Source: an uncultured bacterium | GTDB taxonomy: Bacteria > Bacillota > Clostridia > Oscillospirales > Ruminococcaceae | Direction: 5' to 3' | Assembly (NCBI GenBank): GCA_905215595.1 | Contig: CAJMQZ010000092.1 | Coordinates: 1-8,050, forward strand | DNA length: 8,050 nt | In this document: positions 7,173-8,050 of the stretch, in pieces | Numbering within the stretch: position 1 is the stretch's first letter | How the letters are laid out: the number at the start of each line of letters is the position of its first letter | Notes under the pieces: model-generated | The model's database searches: none | Told to the model about the DNA's origin: nothing | The model's input: only the letters and a program-made list of their open reading frames with translations | Position numbers and translations under genes: made by a program

Positions 7173-7546
7173 TCGCTCATATCCTCCTCATTTTTGATTG
7201 CTCCGCAGTCCGACAGGCGGTCGAAGCAGAGCTTTGCGAGGTTGCGGTCGGTCACCGCGTAAACAGCCACGGGCTTGTGGCTGATATCGGCCAGCTTATC
7301 CTGCGTCAGCGGCATGGTGAACACGTCCACCAAGTCCCCCACGGCGTAGTTCAAACGCTGCAAAGTCTTGGGGCTGATGTCCGATGCTGTCATCACCAGC
7401 CATGCCTTGCTTTTTACGCAGGCCTCCTCCACGGCGTCAAAGCCCATAGTCAGCGCACCGGCCTTGCGGCACAGGCTCACGGCCTGATACAGCGCCTCCT
7501 CCGGGGGCAGCTTTGGTTTTGCGGGGGCGTTATTCTTTTTTGCCAT
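7169..7546 (-). CDS. ylxQ: L7Ae/L30e-family RNA-binding protein YlxQ
   Basis: Small RNA-binding protein of the L7Ae/L30e/Gadd45 fold, encoded between ylxR and infB in many Firmicutes. Its exact RNA target is not settled in the family. There are 125 residues from ATG 7546. The fold signature starts at ALYQAVSLCRKAGALTMG, followed by the strand-helix AWLVMTASDISPKT and the later strand VAVYAVTD. A short Lys/Pro-rich lead (MAKKNNAPAKPK) precedes it, and the C-terminus is acidic. A longer in-frame start at 7624 is unlikely: it would add 26 residues that are the out-of-frame reading of ylxR and unlike the family. ATG 7546 has a near-perfect AAAGGAGG site 9 nt upstream. It overlaps ylxR by 17 nt and infB by 4 nt, so translation is likely coupled on both sides. 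Confidence 0.92.
   Translation of the reverse strand: MAKKNNAPAKPKLPPEEALYQAVSLCRKAGALTMGFDAVEEACVKSKAWLVMTASDISPKTLQRLNYAVGDLVDVFTMPLTQDKLADISHKPVAVYAVTDRNLAKLCFDRLSDCGAIKNEEDMSE
7183..7188 (-). promoter_or_regulatory. Ribosome binding site of infB inside ylxQ
   Basis: AGGAGG on the minus strand lies 10 nt before the infB ATG and within the last codons of ylxQ. The ylxQ stop and infB start share the bases ATGA, so terminating ribosomes can reinitiate on infB. Confidence 0.82.
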
Positions 7547-7829
7547 CGGCTGCTGCCTCCTTTGCGGCTGCGGCCAGCTGTACAGCCAGCGCGTCGTATA
7601 CCTCGGCGGGAACCGGCTGCTCAAAGCAGCGTTCCAGCGCCTTTTTCTTCTTTGCCTTGGTCAGGCAGTCCGGGTCCGGGCAGAGATATGCGCCGCGTCC
7701 CGGCTTTTTGCCTACCAGATCGATGCTGATCTCCCCGCTGGGTGCGCGCACCACGCGCACCAGCTCCTTTTTGGGGCGGCTGGTCATGCAGCCGATGCAC
7801 TGGCGGGCAGGGATCTTTTTTTGTGCCAT
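7530..7829 (-). CDS. ylxR: YlxR / RnpM (DUF448) RNA-binding protein
   Basis: Small basic protein of the YlxR family, 99 residues. In Bacillus subtilis the homologue binds RNase P RNA and lowers its activity in vitro (renamed RnpM). The family hallmarks are clear: RQCIGC (9-14), ELVRVVR (22-28) and the signature PGRGAYLC (43-50), followed by a Lys-rich helix (58-64). The C-terminus is Ala-rich and runs to GKKE. Four cysteines (C11, C14, C50, C55) are arranged as two pairs and could bind a metal, but that is only a suggestion. AAGGAGG lies 8 nt before the ATG. The gene begins 33 nt after nusA, and its last 17 nt overlap the ylxQ start. Confidence 0.95.
   Translation of the reverse strand: MAQKKIPARQCIGCMTSRPKKELVRVVRAPSGEISIDLVGKKPGRGAYLCPDPDCLTKAKKKKALERCFEQPVPAEVYDALAVQLAAAAKEAAADGKKE
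7556..7563 (-). promoter_or_regulatory. Ribosome binding site of ylxQ inside ylxR
   Basis: AAAGGAGG on the minus strand, 9 nt before ATG 7546. It decides the ylxQ start in favour of the 125-residue form over the longer in-frame ATG at 7624. Confidence 0.88.
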
Positions 7830-7862
7830 CCGGTTTCCCTCCTTCGGCAGATGGTGCCGGGC

Positions 7863-8050
7863 TTATTCAGCGTCTGCTGCGTCCTTCTTGGGCTCCTCGT
7901 CCTCGCCGTAGTAGCCGCTCTCGGGACGGATATCAATGTTGTAGCCGGTCAGGCGGGCGCACAGGCGGGCGTTCTGACCCTTGTTGCCAATGGCAAGGCT
8001 CAGCTGCTGGTCGGGCACGGTGACGCGGCAGGAGCGGGTCTCGCCGGGCA
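7863..8050 (-). CDS. nusA: Transcription elongation/termination factor NusA, C-terminal end only
   Basis: NusA binds RNA polymerase and nascent RNA, affects pausing and intrinsic termination, and acts in antitermination. Only the last 61 or so residues are in the window; the rest lies beyond the right edge. The segment contains the end of the second KH domain. VPDQQLSLAIGNKGQNARL matches the highly conserved NusA KH2 signature, with GxxG loop GNKG, followed by ARLTGYNIDIRPES. A short acidic tail (EDEEPKKDAADAE) then ends at TAA 7863. There is no C-terminal acidic-repeat domain of the gammaproteobacterial kind, which is normal for Firmicutes. It heads the gene series in this window. Confidence 0.95.
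   Translation of the reverse strand, partial: PGETRSCRVTVPDQQLSLAIGNKGQNARLCARLTGYNIDIRPESGYYGEDEEPKKDAADAE

Noticed and set aside
3132..7262. A 1376-codon plus-strand open frame
   Set aside because: It runs exactly codon-opposite infB, rbfA, nrnA and truB, which are all well-supported genes. Its product is His/Gly/Ala/Leu-rich with no recognisable domain. It is explained by avoidance of TTA/CTA/TCA on the sense strand, and I see no ribosome binding site or promoter that would support it.
7547..7624. Upstream extension of ylxQ to ATG 7624
   Set aside because: The extra 26 residues are only the alternate frame of ylxR and lack family similarity. The perfect ribosome binding site serves ATG 7546.

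Overview
The window is a core housekeeping region of a fairly GC-rich, low-redundancy bacterial chromosome. All genes lie on the minus strand. Gene order, strong AGGAGG-type ribosome binding sites, a DHH-type nanoRNase inside the infB cluster, and heavy CTG/GCC/CGC codon use point to a Gram-positive anaerobe of the Clostridia, most likely the Oscillospiraceae/Ruminococcaceae (Faecalibacterium-like). The family assignment is inference from memory of such proteins, not a database result.

Read in the direction of transcription (right to left), the window opens inside the 3' end of nusA. It continues through ylxR (rnpM), ylxQ (L7Ae-type), infB (IF2), rbfA, nrnA, truB and ribF. This is the classic Firmicutes nusA-infB operon, which couples transcription elongation/antitermination, ribosome assembly and initiation, RNA turnover, tRNA modification and flavin cofactor synthesis. 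Junctions are tight: ylxR/ylxQ overlap by 17 nt, ylxQ/infB overlap in an ATGA, and nrnA/truB abut as TAA-ATG. Several ribosome binding sites lie inside the upstream gene, so translational coupling is expected. The only sizeable internal gap (66 nt, infB-rbfA) is mostly filled by a long hairpin. After ribF a 16-bp hairpin terminator closes the unit. rpsO, which often follows ribF in Firmicutes, is not present here.

The 298-nt gap between ribF and the last gene holds that terminator, an AT-rich segment with a small dyad, and a textbook sigma-A promoter (TTGCAA, 17 nt, TATAAT). The predicted transcript has a GC-rich hairpin almost at its 5' end and a good ribosome binding site. It reads into pgk (phosphoglycerate kinase), which runs off the left edge of the window after 369 codons.

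I found no mobile element, CRISPR array, tRNA/rRNA, defence system or other novel multi-gene system. The very long plus-strand open frames (one of 1376 codons) are shadows of the real genes. They arise because five consecutive genes share one reading register and almost never use TTA, CTA or TCA. The observations worth a second look are regulatory or sequence-level.
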